A model generated the notes under the pieces. That model was not told the origin of the DNA, ran no database searches, and worked only from the letters and a program-made list of their open reading frames with translations. Source: Devosia aurantiaca (GTDB lineage Bacteria; Pseudomonadota; Alphaproteobacteria; Rhizobiales; Devosiaceae). Taken from it: DNA of 64,000 nucleotides. Position numbers and translations under genes: made by a program. Every line of letters starts with the position of its first letter. The stretch's first letter is position 1. Location of the stretch: NCBI RefSeq assembly GCF_011058215.1, contig NZ_JAALFG010000005.1:62001-126000 (forward strand), given 5' to 3'. Below, piece after piece: positions 49,274 to 57,655 of the stretch.

Positions 49274-49978
49274 CTACTCGCCGCGGGAAACGCGGGCGAT
49301 TTCTTTTTCGACCATGCGCTCGACGACCGAGGGCAGGTTTTCGTCGAGCCACTCCTTGAGCATGGGGCGCAGCATGTCGCGCATCATGGACTCGATGGTG
49401 AGGCCCGGATTGCCGATGCCCAGGGCATTGAGCTTGCCGATGGAACCGCGGACAGCGGCGCGGGTGGCCGGCTCGAGCAGCTCGGAGGCCATGTCCGAGG
49501 TCAGCGTCGGATCGGGCAGCGGGGCAGCCTTGGCGATCAACGGTTCAGGCTGTGGCGGGCGAAAGGCGATGACCTCGGGCTGCGGCTGAGGCTGGGGTTC
49601 GGGTGCGCGGCTCGGCGCAGGATCAAAGCTTGGGAGCTCGTCATCGGGATCAAAACCGATGTCTTCGGCATCGACGAGCTGAAGCCCGGCATCTTCGGTT
49701 TCGGTATCGGCCAGAAGGGACTCAAAGCTCAGGCCGTCATCGCCTTCCTCGACGATCTGCGAGGGCGAAAGCGCCAGCGGCTCGATATCGTCCAGCATGT
49801 CGGAAAGATCGCGACTGTCGATGGTGGCGACACGCGCGGGCGCAGCTTGCATCGGAGGCGGCGCAGCCTGGATTGACGGGCGGCGCGGCGCACCGGCCGC
49901 GTCATCGTCTGCAATGATCTGCCGAATGGAGGATAGGATCTCGTCCATGGACGGTTCTTTTGCGGCCGGCTTGTTCAT
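49274..49978 (-). CDS. popZ: polar organizing protein PopZ-like (DUF2497)
   Basis: A 234-residue protein with the PopZ layout: N-terminal helix EPSMDEILSSIRQIIADD, a long acidic, Pro-rich disordered middle (about 45-150) and a C-terminal oligomerisation region (LRPMLKEWLDENLPSVVERM, then EKEIARVSRGE). PopZ makes polar condensates that anchor ParB and other polarity factors. The position between tolC and valS is conserved in Hyphomicrobiales. Confidence 0.9.
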   Translation of the reverse strand: MNKPAAKEPSMDEILSSIRQIIADDDAAGAPRRPSIQAAPPPMQAAPARVATIDSRDLSDMLDDIEPLALSPSQIVEEGDDGLSFESLLADTETEDAGLQLVDAEDIGFDPDDELPSFDPAPSRAPEPQPQPQPEVIAFRPPQPEPLIAKAAPLPDPTLTSDMASELLEPATRAAVRGSIGKLNALGIGNPGLTIESMMRDMLRPMLKEWLDENLPSVVERMVEKEIARVSRGE

Positions 49979-50167
49979 CAGTGCCTCTTACTCATGCGCC
50001 CGACTGAAGCGGCAGCGTCCGCAAACGCACCGCCTGATTCGTAAACACCAGCTTAGCGGGAAGGCCCCGAATAAGGAATCGCCCCAAGGCCCGACTTCAT
50101 GGTCTTCCACGAAAAGTTGTGGCCGGGACAGGCCCGGCCACAAGGTCTTGCGTTTTTGGCGCGACGG

Positions 50168-51537
50168 CTATTCGACGACGGTGCGCAATTCCTGCCAGAC
50201 GTCTTCGACGGCCTGGGTGTAGGGAACGGCGGTTTTGACCTCGACCGGCAGGCCAAGATCTTGGGCGGTGAGCCGGCCCATGGCGCTGAGCAGGGAGAAG
50301 GTCGCGACGACCTTGTTGCTCGAGGCATTGATCAGCGCTTCGCGAGAACTCGTCAGATCAGCCTGGGAATTGAGCACATCGAGCGTGGTGCGGGTGCCGA
50401 GGTCGCGTTCCTGGATAACGCCTTCCAGCACGGTGTTGCTGGAGGAAACCGCCGCCTGAGCGGCCTGGATCTGTGCATCGGCGCTCTGTATGCCGGACCA
50501 GGCCGAGATCACGGCTTCGCGAATCTGGTCATAGGCAGACATGGCGTCCACTTCGGCGCCGATCTGCTGCAGGTTGGCCTGGCGTACGCCGGAGCCTCCA
50601 GCGCGCCGCCGGCATAGATGGGGATGGTGACGCGGAAACCGAGCGAGGCGGAAAGACCGCCGCGGCTGGATGTGTTGCCGGCAACCGCGGTCTGGCTGTA
50701 ATTGCCGCCGGCGGAGCCGGTGAGGGTTGCGGTCGGTCCAAAAGCGGCACCGGCGGCATCGCTGCCGGCCTGTGCCGCACGAATGCCGGCCTTGGCGAGA
50801 AGGATGGCGGGATGGCCAGCCTCGGCTTCGCTGATGGCGGACTGGACGGAATTGGGGATCAGCCGCGCATAGTTGTGCGACGTGCTGAGGCCTTGTGGCT
50901 GCGAACCGACAAAGCGGTAGTAGGTTGCTTCGCTGGTCTGGAGGGAGCCGACGGCGGCCTGGTAGGCGGCCTGACCCTGGGCGAGGCGGGCCTGGGCCTG
51001 GGCTACGTCGATACGGGTGCCCTCGCCGACATCGAGACGGTCCTGCGCGGACTGCAGCTGGGCGCGGAAGAAATCGACATTGGCCTGGCGCAGCGACAGA
51101 AGCTCGCGGCCGGACAGGACGGCCATATAGGCCTGGACGACCTGCAGCAGCACATTTTGCTCGGTGTTGCGGAGCTGGTATTCGGCCACTTCGGCGCCGG
51201 CGCGAGCCTGTTCGATCTGCGCTTCGGTCTGGAAATTGTCAAAGATGGTCTGGTTGTAGGAGAGCCCGGCATTGAGGGAGCTGGTTCCGGTCCAGGTGCC
51301 GCCGCTCAGGGCATAGCTCTGGTCGCCAGCTACCGAAGCGCCGAGGGTAGGCAGCTTGCGCGATTTGGCCTGGACGATATTTTCAGCGGACGCCTTGGCG
51401 TCGAGCAGCGCGGACTGCAGATCCGGGGCATGATCATAGGCGGCCGCAAGAGCCTGGGAAATCGACTGGGCCTGCGCCGGGCCAGTGGCCAAGAGCAAGG
51501 CGAGCGCGCTGGCGCTCAACAGATCGCGAAACTTCAT
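50168..51537 (-). CDS. tolC: TolC-family outer membrane channel, frame broken once
   Basis: An outer membrane efflux protein of about 456 residues. A signal peptide (ending AQA-QS) is followed by two halves of TolC helix-strand repeats (SALLDAKASAENIVQAKSRK; VDVAQAQARLAQGQ-type turns; RDLGTRTTLDVLNSQADL). The frame is lost after YAGGALEA; one extra base near 50595 restores SGVRQANLQQIGAEVDAMSA and then YDQIREAVISAWSG. It exports drugs or proteins together with inner-membrane pumps. It is followed by popZ and preceded by pcm. Confidence 0.92.
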
Positions 51538-51664
51538 TTACTCGCCTCCAGACCCCGCCACACTAACGCCCGGCAGATGGGGTGCACAATTAACCCAGGC
51601 AATACTTAACGGACTTTAATAACTGCAACCGCCAGATGTGGCCGGGCCGCAACAACAGGCACTG

Positions 51665-52312
51665 CTAAAATATGAACTCTTCGGCGCGCGTCGTCGGCTG
51701 CAGCACTGGCAGGGTCGCATCAAAGTGTGTTTCTTTCTTAAATCCATCGACGGCTGCGCGATAGCGGTGCGCTACCCCGACGCCCCCGCGCCGGATCAGC
51801 GCCACGAGGCGCCCGTTGCGATTGAGGCGGGCGAGGAGATCGGTGGGCTCGCCATCGAGCGCGCCTTCCACGAGAATTGCGTCGAAGCGCTGATCCAAAA
51901 GATCGTCGATGCCACCGGCAATGATGGTGGCGTTGGTGATGTCGAGGGTCGCCAAATTGGCTTGGGCTTGCTCGGCAAGCTGAGGATCGGTTTCAAGACC
52001 AGTCACATTCTGGGCCCATGCGGCAAGCACGGCTGTGCCGTAGCCAGTGCCGGCGCCAAGATCGAGGACGCGATCGGTTTCGGTGATGCCGGCGAGCTGC
52101 GCGAGGCGCCCGAAAACGGCTGGGGATGGAAGGAAACGCGCATTGCCCAGATCGTGCAACTCATCGATATAGGCAAGACCGCGGCGGTGTTCTGGGACGA
52201 ACAGTTCGCGCGGAATGCGGCCCATGGCAGATACAAGCCGGCGCTCGGTAACGCCTGCGGCGCTGACCTGGCTGTCTATCATTGCCCGGCGGGCAGCGGC
52301 GAAATCGACCAT
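51665..52312 (-). CDS. pcm: protein-L-isoaspartate O-methyltransferase family protein
   Basis: A 215-residue SAM-dependent methyltransferase. The N-terminal RRAMIDSQVSAAGVTERRLV and VPRELFVP-like IPRELFVPEH are typical of the PIMT family in alphaproteobacteria. Motif I is VLDLGAGTGYGTAVLA. PIMT enzymes repair isoaspartyl damage. The family variant next to tolC may have a different substrate, as its post-motif region differs from E. coli Pcm. This is the only pcm homologue seen; none follows surE. Confidence 0.85.
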   Translation of the reverse strand: MVDFAAARRAMIDSQVSAAGVTERRLVSAMGRIPRELFVPEHRRGLAYIDELHDLGNARFLPSPAVFGRLAQLAGITETDRVLDLGAGTGYGTAVLAAWAQNVTGLETDPQLAEQAQANLATLDITNATIIAGGIDDLLDQRFDAILVEGALDGEPTDLLARLNRNGRLVALIRRGGVGVAHRYRAAVDGFKKETHFDATLPVLQPTTRAEEFIF

Positions 52313-52410
52313 GGATCGGACGTCCGGCAGAAAAGCATATGCTGGACGTGAATATGCCGCCGGGCGGCCGATGGCAACCTCGGTGGCAGGTTATGCACTT
52401 TTGCCGCGGA

Positions 52411-52581
52411 TCAGCGCTTGGGCTGCTCGTCCTTGGCAGGCTTGCCGTTGGTCGATTCTACAGGCTGGTCCTGCTGAGCGCCATCGTCGCGGCGGCCCAG
52501 ATCGTCGATGTTGTCGTCCTGCTGGTTGCCGTCGCCGGTCTCAAGCGGAGCGGGCGTGGATTTCACCTTATCGGGGCTCAT
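52411..52581 (-). CDS. small hydrophilic protein, 56 residues, unknown
   Basis: ATG 52581 has AAGGAG upstream. The product (MSPDKVKSTPAPLETGDGNQ, ending KPAKDEQPKR) is highly charged, without hydrophobic segments, and probably disordered. It diverges from another small charged protein at 52663. I do not recognise the family. Coding is supported by the ribosome site only. Confidence 0.5.
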   Translation of the reverse strand: MSPDKVKSTPAPLETGDGNQQDDNIDDLGRRDDGAQQDQPVESTNGKPAKDEQPKR

Positions 52582-52662
52582 GGGCTTCTCCTTATTGTCG
52601 CAAGGCAACTGCTGGCACGGCTCGGGTGTTCCATTTGGCACCGAAGACAGAAGGGGTTTGCG

Positions 52663-52812
52663 ATGCCGGACAAGGACAAAGAGCATGACGAGGAGACGCT
52701 GCCGCCTGCGGGGCCGCATGCGACGCCTGACCTGACCGACAAGGAAAAGACGCCAGGAACGGGCTCGCTACCCGACGACACCGATGCAGAAGGGGATGTC
52801 GGCCCGGACTGA
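52663..52812 (+). CDS. small acidic protein, 49 residues, unknown
   Basis: ATG 52663, after AGAAGGGG, gives MPDKDKEHDEETLPPAGPHA to GDVGPD. It is acidic, Pro-rich and likely disordered, and resembles short hypothetical proteins of Hyphomicrobiales. It pairs divergently with the gene at 52411-52581. The longer open frame from 52282 overlaps pcm and is not credible. Confidence 0.55.
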   Translation: MPDKDKEHDEETLPPAGPHATPDLTDKEKTPGTGSLPDDTDAEGDVGPD

Positions 52813-52883
52813 GCCCATTGTTCAAGCTCGGTTAACCGCCCTCTTGCATAAGAGCGAGGCGTCAAATACGTACTGGCGCCAGA

Positions 52884-52922
52884 GGCCGCGTGGCGGAGTG
52901 GTTACGCAGCGGATTGCAAATC
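52884..52922 (+). pseudogene. truncated tRNA-Cys (GCA), 5' half only
   Basis: GGCCGCG, the D arm region TGGCGGAGTGGTTACGCAGC and the anticodon stem-loop start GGATTGCAAATC match a bacterial tRNA-Cys with anticodon GCA. Identity ends two bases past the anticodon loop. The expected 3' half (rest of the anticodon stem, T arm, acceptor, CCA) is missing and was not found downstream in the window. tRNA genes broken at the anticodon arm are typical edges of integrated elements. A functional tRNA-Cys must exist elsewhere. Confidence 0.8.
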
Positions 52923-53186
52923 AGCTACGACCGTTGATTTACCTCATAAACTTTGCACACACCGTCCTGACTTGATGCTGCTAACCGCTGCAACTGGAGA
53001 GCGTTTGCACACACGTTTAAGCCGTGCGATCATGCCTCATGGTCCGAGTTCCCAAGGCTGTCAGCATCGAGCATTTGGTCGGCGGCGAGAGCGTCGATAC
53101 GGGTCGGGTATCAGGTTCTGACGGGCATGCGCTACTTGCTGAGATCGGCCGCAAGCTTGCAGACCTGGACAGAGCGAAAAGGGCCA
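52923..53186. other. junction region after broken tRNA-Cys
   Basis: No recognisable gene. The 11-base sequence TTTGCACACAC occurs twice in direct orientation, at 52952-52962 and 53004-53014. Such repeats near a tRNA edge may be integrase arm sites, but no integrase gene is visible. An open frame from 53024 overlaps the nuclease gene and shows no family features. Confidence 0.45.
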
Positions 53187-53609
53187 ATGATGATCCGAGC
53201 GCTTCCGGCTTTACTGTTTCTGATGACGGCCCCTGCCCTAGCCGGTGAGCCTCAACTTGAGATGTGCGGCAATCGTCCGAATACCTCGGACAAGACGTGT
53301 CTGGTAGATGGCGACACGCTATGGCTTTACGGCGAGAACATCCGGCTGAAGGACTTCGACACCCCGGAGCCGCAAACGCAGATATGCGGCGGCGATCAGG
53401 AAGTAGCTTTGGCTAAGGCGGCGAGCGCTAGAATGCTCGACTTGCTGAACAGCAACGACTGGACGATCAAGTATTTCGGCTACGATCGCACAAGCAGCCG
53501 GCGGCGCCTCGCGGCTATCAGCATCGACGGACAGGATGTTAGTAATATCCTGATTGGCGAGCACTTGGCGCGCAGCTGGCCAAACGGTGAAGAGTGGTGG
53601 TGCAGATAG
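53187..53609 (+). CDS. secreted SNase-like (thermonuclease family) protein
   Basis: A 140-residue protein with a signal peptide (MMIRALPALLFLMTAPALAG) and a staphylococcal nuclease-like domain: VDGDTLWLYGENIRLKDFDT, PEPQ, and later RRRLAAISIDGQDVSNILI and GEHLARSW. The usual first catalytic Arg is in NIRLKDFDTPE. It is probably exported and cleaves nucleic acid, or is a degenerate relative. It is the first gene after the broken tRNA-Cys. A ribosome site is weak (AAAAGGG). Confidence 0.85.
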   Translation: MMIRALPALLFLMTAPALAGEPQLEMCGNRPNTSDKTCLVDGDTLWLYGENIRLKDFDTPEPQTQICGGDQEVALAKAASARMLDLLNSNDWTIKYFGYDRTSSRRRLAAISIDGQDVSNILIGEHLARSWPNGEEWWCR

Positions 53610-53619
53610 GAGAGGAAAA

Positions 53620-53922
53620 TTGGACCAAGACGATGAGATGATTGAAGCAGGTGAGCCGATATATAAGATCGTCCGGGTAACGCCTGGCAGCGGCCGCAAT
53701 ATCGATGTCGAATGGGAGAACGGCCGCTCGGCAAAGATCGATCTAGAAGCCCGCGTCACGCATCGGCTCGTCCTCCCAGCCTTAGCGACAGAGGAAACAT
53801 TTAGATCAGTAGCCGTAGAAGAATGGGGCTCAGGGATCTGGTGGCCCGGTATCGAAGGCGCTGCCATTCCATCAAGCCTTCTCCATGCTTGGGCGGAAGG
53901 CAAGGATAGCGACTTTGACTAG
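53620..53922 (+). CDS. DUF2442-like small protein
   Basis: A 100-residue protein read from TTG 53620, which has AGGAGAGG upstream. It resembles DUF2442: a strand-rich start (IYKIVRVTPGSGRNIDVEWE), DLEARV, then TFRSVAVEEWGSGIWWPG. Many DUF2442 genes lie next to toxin-like DUF4160 partners; none is seen here. It follows the nuclease gene by ten bases and may share its transcript. Confidence 0.65.
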   Translation: MDQDDEMIEAGEPIYKIVRVTPGSGRNIDVEWENGRSAKIDLEARVTHRLVLPALATEETFRSVAVEEWGSGIWWPGIEGAAIPSSLLHAWAEGKDSDFD

Positions 53923-53989
53923 ATGAACCATGTCGAACCAGGACAGCGCATCGTCTGCCCTGGTACCTGCGTTTCATTCAAAGTGGTCG

Positions 53990-54622
53990 TCATCCAGACA
54001 TAACTATGCGCATGAGGTCTGCGGTGTTGCGGGCATTGAGCTTTTGCATGATGCGGGCGCGGTGAACTTCGACTGTCCGATGCGAGATGTCTAAGATGTT
54101 GGCGCTCGCCTTATTGGAAAACCCGTTTACCAAAAGCTGCAGCACCTCGCGCTCTCGCGGGGTTATCTGCTTGAAGCCACTGACCGTGACCTCGCGTTTG
54201 CCTCCACCGTCGGTATAAACTCGTACGTTCTGGCCGAGCGCGCCACGGACGATCGCAAGCAGCTTTTCGTTGTCTACCGGCTTGCTCAGAACATCGATCG
54301 CGCCTTCTTTCATCGCTGTCACCACTTCCTCCAGTGGAGCGAAGCTTGTCAGCATAACCACAAGGAGTCCGTGACATTCCTTGCGTGCGGCTCTAAGGAG
54401 CGACTCACCGTCGTCGCTGCTCATCTTTATGTTCATGACAACAAGGTCGGGCCTTCTCTTCTCAAGTGCAGATAGAAAGTGATCGGCACTCAATGAAAAT
54501 GTTGTCTCGTAACCCTCAAGTCTAAATAGCAGGCTTAAGCTCTCGCAGATGGTAGGATCCGGATCAACAATATGAATGAGGAAGTCTGCCTTGACTTTCC
54601 CTGGGAGCACAAATTCGGTCAT
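53990..54622 (-). CDS. FixJ/LuxR-family regulator with degenerate receiver
   Basis: A 210-residue protein: an N-terminal receiver domain and a C-terminal LuxR helix-turn-helix (ITPREREVLQLLVNGFSNKA, then SHRTVEVHRARIMQKL). The receiver lacks the phospho-acceptor Asp: the position reads VVMNIKM (Asn) where FixJ has VTDLRM. Of the acidic pair only one Asp remains (HIVDPDP). The Thr/Ser and Lys positions (MLTSF, LSKPVD) are kept. It therefore is probably not controlled by normal phosphorylation. No kinase is adjacent. Confidence 0.88.
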   Translation of the reverse strand: MTEFVLPGKVKADFLIHIVDPDPTICESLSLLFRLEGYETTFSLSADHFLSALEKRRPDLVVMNIKMSSDDGESLLRAARKECHGLLVVMLTSFAPLEEVVTAMKEGAIDVLSKPVDNEKLLAIVRGALGQNVRVYTDGGGKREVTVSGFKQITPREREVLQLLVNGFSNKASANILDISHRTVEVHRARIMQKLNARNTADLMRIVMSG

Positions 54623-55118
54623 CGTTAAACCACGTAAGATGTGTTAGCCGTGGTATTTTGACCTAACTTCTCACACTGGCAATTACCGTTTTGCTGTACG
54701 TAACTGCACACATGCGGTCGAGACATACCAAAAAGAACTACGAGAAATGTGCTAGTGAATTTGTGAAGTGTATTGATCAAAATAGCGCCAGGAGTAATCT
54801 CACCTGCCGGTGGACGCCGAGGTTTAGCAGTGATTGGACAGTTTTGGTTCAGCGAGGTAGCGCCTTCTGAACACGTGGTTTTGCAGCTTTCTTGGAAAAA
54901 TGGATTTCCTGAGGGCACAGTGATCTCGCCGCCGGACGTGATCTCTAGTCTAAAACGCCAAGAGATACCTGCACGATCGAAAGATGAGGCAATGCAGCTT
55001 GGGATCGCTTTGGGCTATGCGGTGATGGTTTCATCACTCAGTCAAACGCCTTTGACCCTTTCGGGTGATTGCACTGCATGGCCAAGCGTTTGGGGTTCGC
55101 TAAAAACAAGGTCTGTCG
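54623..55118. other. AT-richer intergenic region with a doubtful open frame
   Basis: The 496 bases between the two regulator genes are clearly lower in GC than the core genome. They hold the leader of the FixJ-like gene and most of a plus-strand open frame (54773-55147) listed separately. No RNA gene or repeat was recognised. Confidence 0.5.
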
Positions 55119-55147
55119 TCAGTTTTGATCGAGCGCGAGCTCATTAA
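54773..55147 (+). CDS. possible orphan protein, 124 residues
   Basis: Open frame from TTG 54773 (MIKIAPGVISPAGGRRGLAV, later SSLKRQEIPARSKDEAMQLG). The composition is protein-like and has no membrane segment. No family is recognised and no ribosome site is clear. It overlaps the 3' end of the PAS-LuxR gene on the other strand by 29 bases. It might be real or accidental in this lower-GC stretch. Confidence 0.35.
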   Translation: MIKIAPGVISPAGGRRGLAVIGQFWFSEVAPSEHVVLQLSWKNGFPEGTVISPPDVISSLKRQEIPARSKDEAMQLGIALGYAVMVSSLSQTPLTLSGDCTAWPSVWGSLKTRSVVSFDRARAH

Positions 55148-55744
55148 GCTGTAGAGCTCTAATGACAGCATGAGTACGGTTCATCGCACCCAGCTTCGTA
55201 ATGGCCCTATTGGACAGCGCGCTTACGGTATGCTGTGAAATTCCAAGCCTGAGCCCAGCCGTCTCAGCTGTGTAACCTTCGGCGAAGAGCTGGAGAACTT
55301 GCCTCTCCCTTGCCGTTAGAACCGATGAATTTTGGCCAGCTGACGTATCGTGAGTAGCCCGACTCTGTTCGGCCAGAGCCTCAGCAGTTTTGACAAAGCC
55401 CATTAGTCCTAGATAGCTTAGATCCTCATCGAAATGGGGGTGCCATGACCGCGCGAGACTATGTACTTGCCGTCGGCGCGTCGCAGCCGGAAATCCGAAA
55501 GGTACTCTACCCTGCCATCAACTGCAGCGTGCAGCGCCCGGCGAGTCGGGATGCGATCATCAGGATGAATGTAGTTGAGCCAGTTAAGGCCTTCGGCGCT
55601 TTCGGCCCCGGTGTAAGCATACCATCCTGGACTCAAATAGACGCAGAGACCGTCTGAATCGCAAATCCAACCAAGCAGCCCGGGACCTTCAACTAAGCTT
55701 TTAAATAAGTTTCTGTTACTGGTCCACTTTGCTAGACGATACAT
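55119..55744 (-). CDS. PAS-LuxR regulator, frame broken once
   Basis: The N-terminal PAS domain (GPGLLGWICDSDGLCVYLSP, GWYAYTG, YIHPDD) is followed by a LuxR helix-turn-helix (LTARERQVLQLFAEGYTAET, then LGISQHTVSALSNRAITKLG). As written they are separate frames. One extra C in the C5 run (plus G at 55436-55440) joins them through GTPHFDEDLSYLGLMGF, the normal end of a PAS domain. The intact protein has about 208 residues. PAS-LuxR proteins sense a small molecule or redox state; the signal is unknown. Confidence 0.85.
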
Positions 55745-55882
55745 GAAAGCTCACTTAACGCCGCATTTCTGCCATCTGATCAAGCGTTAGCACTCATGTC
55801 AATTGTTGCTTTAATTTTAAACTCAGAGGTGATCGGCACCCCAGACTAATGCATCTCAAGGGCAACGTGTTTGTAGAGCCAG

Positions 55883-56089
55883 CTAGGATGCCCTGCCCTT
55901 GCCGATGCACACCGGCCGACCATCATTCCAGCCACAATAGCTCAGCAGTTCATCGCCGCGCTTCTGCTGGAACGGCGCACCGCGATAGCCACAGCCTTCA
56001 CAGAGGTAGATCGGTGCCGTCGCTGGCACTCTCTTGCCGTTGACGACGATCTCGGCTCCGGTAGGCTGGTATTCGGTGGGCATGGTCAT
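55883..56089 (-). CDS. small putative zinc-ribbon protein
   Basis: A 68-residue frame with four cysteines in a CxxC...C(N)C pattern: YLCEGCGYRG and SYCGWNDGRPVCIG. This suits a small zinc ribbon. Starts at 56089 or ATG 56083 are possible and no clear ribosome site is seen. The family is not recognised. Confidence 0.5.
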   Translation of the reverse strand: MTMPTEYQPTGAEIVVNGKRVPATAPIYLCEGCGYRGAPFQQKRGDELLSYCGWNDGRPVCIGKGRAS

Positions 56090-56127
56090 CGCTATGGTTG
56101 AGCAGCTCGGAGCCGCACGGAATCGAC

Positions 56128-56454
56128 GTGACCATATACGCTTGGACGACCTACGACGACGAGCTCGACGAGAAGGCGATCATTATTGGCGTCGGCGGGA
56201 GCGACGCATCCATGATTGCCATGGGCTTGAGCTACGTTGAGCCAGGTGCCGACATATACTGGTTCAGCAACATCAACCATCGAGGCTATTTCGTCGAAGG
56301 CAGCGAGCATGGCTTCACAGTATCGCAGGCGCTACTGCGCGCGGAAGAGCTTCGCCTGGAGATGGGTTACAGCCGCGTCGTCATCACCATTCAGGAGCGA
56401 GGCATGTGGCGTGACGAGTGGGGTGCCTTGGCCGAGCGAGAGGGCCTAAGCTGA
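56128..56454 (+). CDS. hypothetical protein before SRAP gene
   Basis: About 108 residues from GTG 56128 (VTIYAWTTYDDELDEKAIII, later SQALLRAEELRLEMGYSRVV). TTG 56098 is an alternative start. The composition is that of a folded cytosolic protein. The stop overlaps the start of the SRAP gene (TGATG), which supports real coding and co-translation. No family is recognised. Confidence 0.6.
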   Translation: MTIYAWTTYDDELDEKAIIIGVGGSDASMIAMGLSYVEPGADIYWFSNINHRGYFVEGSEHGFTVSQALLRAEELRLEMGYSRVVITIQERGMWRDEWGALAEREGLS

Positions 56455-57131
56455 TGTGTGGACGCTTCACCCATGAGATGACCTGGGCAGACATTCATGC
56501 ACTCTACAGCATCCACAATCCGCCGGCGACGAACATGCGGCCTCGGTACAACATAGCGCCGACACAGACCGTGGACATGATAGTGCTCGACAAGGGCGGC
56601 AATCGGGAGATGATCTCGGGCCGCTGGGGGTTGGTGCCGTTCTTCGCCAAGGAAATTGGCAAGCTCACTACTATCAACGCTCGAATCGAGACGGTCGACA
56701 CGTCGGGCATGTTCCGTGAGCCGTTCAAGAAACGGCGCTGCCTCATACCGGCTGATGGCTACTTCGAATGGACGACAAGCGAGGCAGACGGGAAGAAGGA
56801 TCCGTGGCTACTGCACCTGCCCCAGCATCGCGGCTTCAGCTTCGCCGGCCTTTGGGCCCACAACGACAACCTGGGCATCACCAGCTGCACGATCATCACG
56901 GCGCCTGCCGTGGAGCACATCGCCCATATTCATGGACGCATGCCGGTGATCTTGGAAGAGAGCGCCTATGACGACTGGTTGTCTGGCGAGGCTCAGGGCG
57001 ATGACGCCAAGGCGCTTCTGCTGGACAACCACCTCGACAGCGAGCTCGAGTTTCATCGCGTCGATCGCGCAGTGAACAATGCTCGCTATGAAGGCACAGA
57101 TACCAAGAAGCCTATCCTCAACCCACTCTGA
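56454..57131 (+). CDS. yedK: SRAP-family (YedK/HMCES) abasic-site shield protein
   Basis: A 225-residue protein. The catalytic Cys2 is in MCGRFTHEM and becomes the N-terminus after Met removal, forming a thiazolidine with abasic sites in single-stranded DNA. Other family marks: RPRYNIAPTQ, the Asn in TTINARIET, LIPADGYFEW (Glu) and the His in HIHGRMPVIL. SRAP genes are often SOS-linked and frequent on mobile elements. The start overlaps the upstream hypothetical gene by one base. Confidence 0.93.
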   Translation: MCGRFTHEMTWADIHALYSIHNPPATNMRPRYNIAPTQTVDMIVLDKGGNREMISGRWGLVPFFAKEIGKLTTINARIETVDTSGMFREPFKKRRCLIPADGYFEWTTSEADGKKDPWLLHLPQHRGFSFAGLWAHNDNLGITSCTIITAPAVEHIAHIHGRMPVILEESAYDDWLSGEAQGDDAKALLLDNHLDSELEFHRVDRAVNNARYEGTDTKKPILNPL

Positions 57132-57142
57132 GGCTATCAACC

Positions 57143-57535
57143 ATGATGTCACCCAGGACACCGCTCACCGCTCGAGAGCAGGAGGTCTTTGACATATTGC
57201 TGAAAGGCGCGACTTCTCAACAGGTGGCCGAGGCGCTGTCGATATCCAAGCGAACGGTAGAAAACTACCGTGGGGAGATCGTGCGGAAGTATGGCGTTCG
57301 CAGGCTGATTGAGATCGCCAATCCCCCGACCGAACGAGTCATTGAGAACGGCGTCCCGAAGACCATAACTCTGGCGGACGTGCTCGCCACCCTCGAAGCG
57401 ATACAAAGGCGGCTAGACACTATCGATGCAGCCTTGAGAGTGCTGCTCCCAAATACCACCACACCGGAGGCTGCACCCACTATGCCTAGACTATCGGACA
57501 TCAGGGCCAAACGACGTGCGCGGAAGGCCAGGTAG
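57143..57535 (+). CDS. LuxR-type helix-turn-helix protein, no sensor domain
   Basis: A 130-residue protein. The LuxR DNA-binding domain lies at the N-terminus (LTAREQEVFDILLKGATSQQ, then SISKRTVENYRGEIVRKYGV), followed by a predicted helical stretch (LADVLATLEAIQRRLDTIDA) that may dimerise, and a basic tail (RAKRRARKAR). It is a stand-alone regulator with inverted domain order. It starts 11 bases after the SRAP stop and may be co-transcribed with it. Confidence 0.8.
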   Translation: MMSPRTPLTAREQEVFDILLKGATSQQVAEALSISKRTVENYRGEIVRKYGVRRLIEIANPPTERVIENGVPKTITLADVLATLEAIQRRLDTIDAALRVLLPNTTTPEAAPTMPRLSDIRAKRRARKAR

Positions 57536-57655
57536 ACTGCCTTAGCCTTCGGGCCCGCGGGGTCGACATGGCCATCTAGGCCTGAGCACGCCCTGCAGTG
57601 CCAGGCGCCAACAAAGTTTCAGCAAACATCGCTGGCGCCGAAGCTACAGCTTGGC

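Noticed and set aside
52884..53200. Group I intron in tRNA-Cys as the cause of the break
   Set aside because: The identity stops in the anticodon stem, not at a usual loop splice point. I found no T arm or 3' acceptor downstream within several kb and no intron core pairing.
53024..53248. A 74-residue frame overlapping the nuclease start
   Set aside because: The nuclease frame has a signal peptide and a domain; this frame has neither and no ribosome site.
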